Below, in pieces: positions 61,891-64,000 of a stretch of DNA of 64,000 bases (position 1 is the first letter of the stretch; each line of letters opens with the position of its first letter). This stretch comes from Pelagomonas calceolata (taxonomy: Eukaryota > Sar > Pelagophyceae > Pelagomonadales > Pelagomonadaceae). A program made the translations under genes and the position numbers. The stretch covers positions 5,546,501 to 5,610,500 of the forward strand of contig CAKKNE010000002.1 of NCBI GenBank assembly GCA_918797485.1, given 5' to 3'. The notes beneath the pieces are model-generated. The model was given only the letters and a program-made list of their open reading frames with translations. It was not told the origin of the DNA and ran no database searches.

Positions 61891-63729
61891 TTAGACCGCG
61901 AACACCGCGTGGTCGAGCCCCCACTCGAACGCGTCTTCGCGGCGCTTCTCGTACGTGAGGTCGCGCCGCCGCCGCGCCCGCCGCCGCCCCAACGCGTGCT
62001 TCCGCGCGTTCGCCTGGACCGCGTCGACGAACCCTCCGCGCGGGCGCGTCCGGAGGCCGATCAAGTTTTTCTGGAGCGACGACTGCGGCGGTGGCCCGCG
62101 GGCCCGCGCGCGCCGCCGCGGCGGCACGCCGGGCCGCGGCCGCCTCGCAACAGGCGCGACGCCTCCACCTGTCGCCAAGGTGTCGAACGTGACGCACGAC
62201 AGGTCGTCTCCATAACTTCCGTAGGACCCCTCGTCCGCCGCAAAATCGACGGGCACGATGCTTGATTCATCGTTGATCTCGTCGATCATGCCCTGGATCC
62301 GCCGCACCTCGGGGAAGTCGCCCCTTCTCCGCGCTCTAGCTTGCTCCTGTCTTCGCAAATCGACCTGCGACGCCCTTTCCCGCTTCAGCGCGTCGCGGCC
62401 GCGCCGCACCGACAATATCGACGCGTCGTCGCCCAAAGAACAGCCGACCTTCTCGGCTCTATGACGATGATATCGCAGCCTCGAGTCGATCTCGAGACCT
62501 TTAGATAGGAGCGAGGCGTCGTCGTCGTCCACGGAACGCCATCTTAGAGGATTGGGTGTCTGGGCCGTCGGCGGTCTTGTCAAAGCTCTCGGCGGGCCCG
62601 CATTGTCAGGATTATCAATAGCGGCCACGGCAGCGAGCAACTCGTCGGCGGACGGGTGTCCACTGGTATTGACGCGCGGATCTCTTTGGGCCTGCTCGTG
62701 GGCCTTGCGGGCTTTGTCGAGCACGTCGCGGAACGCGCGCTTGTTCAGGGCGACGAGCGTCGAGGGCTCGGTGCATGTGACCGTCTCTCCACATGGGGCT
62801 TCTTTCATAAGACCCTGCTCACCATAAGTGTCGCCCGCCCCTAACCTACCGATGGCCTTCTTCGACCGTCGGACTTTCCTCACGGACTGCCAGACGACGG
62901 GGTGCTTTTTGGACACGCGCGTCGGCCACGAGTTCTTGCCCCTCTCTACGCGGTGCCTTGATATCAGACAAGACCCGTCCAACAGAAAGTAGACGTTGTC
63001 CGTCGCTTCGCCTTGCCTTACGACGCGGTCGCCCCGCCTCAGGTAATGGAACGTCAGCATCTGGCAGATCTTGTGGACCTTGGATTTGGACCACCTCCTA
63101 AATAGAGGTACGTTCTTCAAGGTATCAAAAGCTCGTCTCCTCTCCGTTTCCCTGTGGACTGCTAATACATCTTCCACATCCGTATCTCTCAGGGATAGAA
63201 ACTCGGCCTTCATGCTTCGGATCGTACATATTGTGACAGCTTCACCCCATTTATAGGGAGGATCGACGCGACCATCCAAGAACACGCAGAACTGCTCTTT
63301 TTCAGGCAGGCACTGGCCGTCATAGGCTTCCATCAACCGCGCGGCGCGCGTCACTCTTCGTAACGCGCGACCATCTAACTCTTTAGCTCGCGGCCAGGTC
63401 CTTTGCAAGCACTCAACAATAGCATCTATTCCTCGTTCCTCCCGCGCCGCCGGGTCCCTAGACAAGCCCTCCCTCAACACGGCCTTGTCGCGCTTCGCCT
63501 CCCTGCTCGTCTCATCTAAGCGTAGCAGGGAGTCTTCGTTATAGACCGTACTTCTCAGATAGTGCTGTTTGGGACGGAAGCGTTGGGCCTCGGTAATTAC
63601 GGAGACTCTTGATGAATCGCCGCGGCTGCTCAGGGTCCGCCGGCGCATGGCGACGGAGGCGTAGCCCTCCTCTGCTTCGGGCATTGCGTTCTTCTCTATA
63701 CAACTCGGGGAGGGGACCTCGGGCAGCAT
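61891..63729 (-). CDS. Cyclic-nucleotide-binding domain protein
   Basis: 612 residues. An N-terminal region with Arg/Ser basic patches (AMRRRTLSSRGDSSR) precedes a CNBD (about 205-335): LKNVPLFRRWSKSKVHKICQML, GDRVVRQGEATDNVYFLLDGSC, and, after a roughly 40-residue basic insert, RLGAGDTYGEQGLMKEAPCGETVTC with the phosphate-binding-cassette G-E, then TLVALNKRAFRDVL. The normal PBC R-x-A-S/T is replaced by CGETVT, so cyclic-nucleotide binding is uncertain. The remainder is disordered, charged sequence with Arg-rich runs and a C-terminal basic helix. There is no kinase or channel domain, so perhaps a regulatory-subunit-like or scaffold protein. Confidence 0.78.
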   Translation of the reverse strand: MLPEVPSPSCIEKNAMPEAEEGYASVAMRRRTLSSRGDSSRVSVITEAQRFRPKQHYLRSTVYNEDSLLRLDETSREAKRDKAVLREGLSRDPAAREERGIDAIVECLQRTWPRAKELDGRALRRVTRAARLMEAYDGQCLPEKEQFCVFLDGRVDPPYKWGEAVTICTIRSMKAEFLSLRDTDVEDVLAVHRETERRRAFDTLKNVPLFRRWSKSKVHKICQMLTFHYLRRGDRVVRQGEATDNVYFLLDGSCLISRHRVERGKNSWPTRVSKKHPVVWQSVRKVRRSKKAIGRLGAGDTYGEQGLMKEAPCGETVTCTEPSTLVALNKRAFRDVLDKARKAHEQAQRDPRVNTSGHPSADELLAAVAAIDNPDNAGPPRALTRPPTAQTPNPLRWRSVDDDDASLLSKGLEIDSRLRYHRHRAEKVGCSLGDDASILSVRRGRDALKRERASQVDLRRQEQARARRRGDFPEVRRIQGMIDEINDESSIVPVDFAADEGSYGSYGDDLSCVTFDTLATGGGVAPVARRPRPGVPPRRRARARGPPPQSSLQKNLIGLRTRPRGGFVDAVQANARKHALGRRRARRRRDLTYEKRREDAFEWGLDHAVFAV

Positions 63730-64000
63730 CGTGAAGGCGCTTGCCTTAGCCTAGGTGCTGGGTTACCTTGGGGCAGCTAGGTATGGAGCTTGCCTTTGCG
63801 CTGCCTCGGCTCGGTGCTGCGACCTTGTTGATGGCGCTGCGCCTTAGGCTTGGTGATGGGTACCTTCGGGCAGCTTGGCGATGCGGTGCGCCGGCCAGCC
63901 TTCGTGATAAGAGCTGCCCTTGTTGCTCAGCGCTCTCCGACAGCGTCGGTTTTTCGCAGCGCTAGTGCGGGTTGCCATCGCTCAAAACGACGAGGATGCA
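63730..64000. other. Upstream region with imperfect repeat, right edge
   Basis: A unit reading GCCTTAG-x-CTxGGTGxTGGG followed by TACCTTxGGGCAGCTxGG occurs at 63742-63785 and 63840-63882, about 98 bp apart. No gene is called; the short ORF in it is not convincing. Confidence 0.5.

Overview
The window reads as nuclear DNA of a small, gene-dense eukaryotic alga, most likely a stramenopile and probably a pelagophyte related to Aureococcus. The evidence is: GC-rich sequence; about 45 protein genes packed head-to-head and tail-to-tail with mostly single-exon ORFs; eukaryote-only families (CTF18, OMA1, PDE6D, Misato, SFT2, SRR1, an FOP/LisH protein, EEF1A-methyltransferase-like); signal-plus-transit leaders typical of secondary plastids; very short introns that look like 'introner' DNA transposons; and a selenoprotein gene with a SECIS element. 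No rRNA, tRNA, CRISPR, retroelement or virus-derived element was recognised.

Layout. 0-8.6 kb: a coiled-coil gene cut by the left edge, a DEAD-box helicase, a METTL25-like methyltransferase with an introner, a small unknown, a YVH1-type zinc protein and OMA1. 8.7-15 kb: a 2119-residue NACHT protein with 14 WD repeats, 18 ankyrin repeats and a RelA/SpoT-like segment inside its NACHT region. 15-28 kb: class III aminotransferase, hexose-6-phosphate epimerase, FOP/LisH protein, CTF18, DUF285 repeat protein, NYN-UIM protein, glycosyltransferase-sulfotransferase fusion and a small plastid membrane protein. 28.3-31 kb: an ER (KDEL) thioredoxin-like selenoprotein with three in-frame UGA codons and a SECIS, then a two-introner coiled-coil gene ending in a CaaX box, then a CBU_0592-like protein. 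31.5-47.7 kb: J-FN3-WD40 protein, SFT2, a multi-pass membrane protein, SRR1, NDK-like, lipocalin-like, a secreted protein, bromodomain/ZZ, JmjC, exostosin-like and a plastid-targeted protein. 48-52.8 kb: UDP-rhamnose-type epimerase/reductase, a 5'-truncated serine protease, a small plastid protein and a Tweety-like five-TM protein. 52.8-54.8 kb: a gene-poor, AT-richer repeat region. 54.8-64 kb: small membrane protein, LDH2-type dehydrogenase, methyltransferase, Misato, a secreted protein, an overlapping TM-ORF/Nudix pair, PDE6D and a cyclic-nucleotide-binding protein.

Three genome-scale patterns stand out. (1) Convergent gene pairs are separated by only a few to about 30 bp, and one pair overlaps at its stop codons. 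(2) A short nested palindrome (left arm GCTAGTGTCTTACA, right arm CCGCTAGC) recurs at least 13 times, always within about 300 bp upstream of a start codon and never in a gene body or a convergent spacer. (3) Six short introns share terminal inverted repeats and a core; in four of them intron removal with a donor taken from the duplicated target restores a sensible protein.

Genes with an inferred common setting are: PDE6D (prenyl cargo carrier) and the CaaX-ending coiled-coil protein; FOP/LisH and PDE6D (cilium/basal-body families); and several plastid- or ER-directed proteins. The strongest candidates for new biology are the UGUU selenoprotein, the NACHT protein with the RelA/SpoT-like insert, the promoter palindrome family and the introners.
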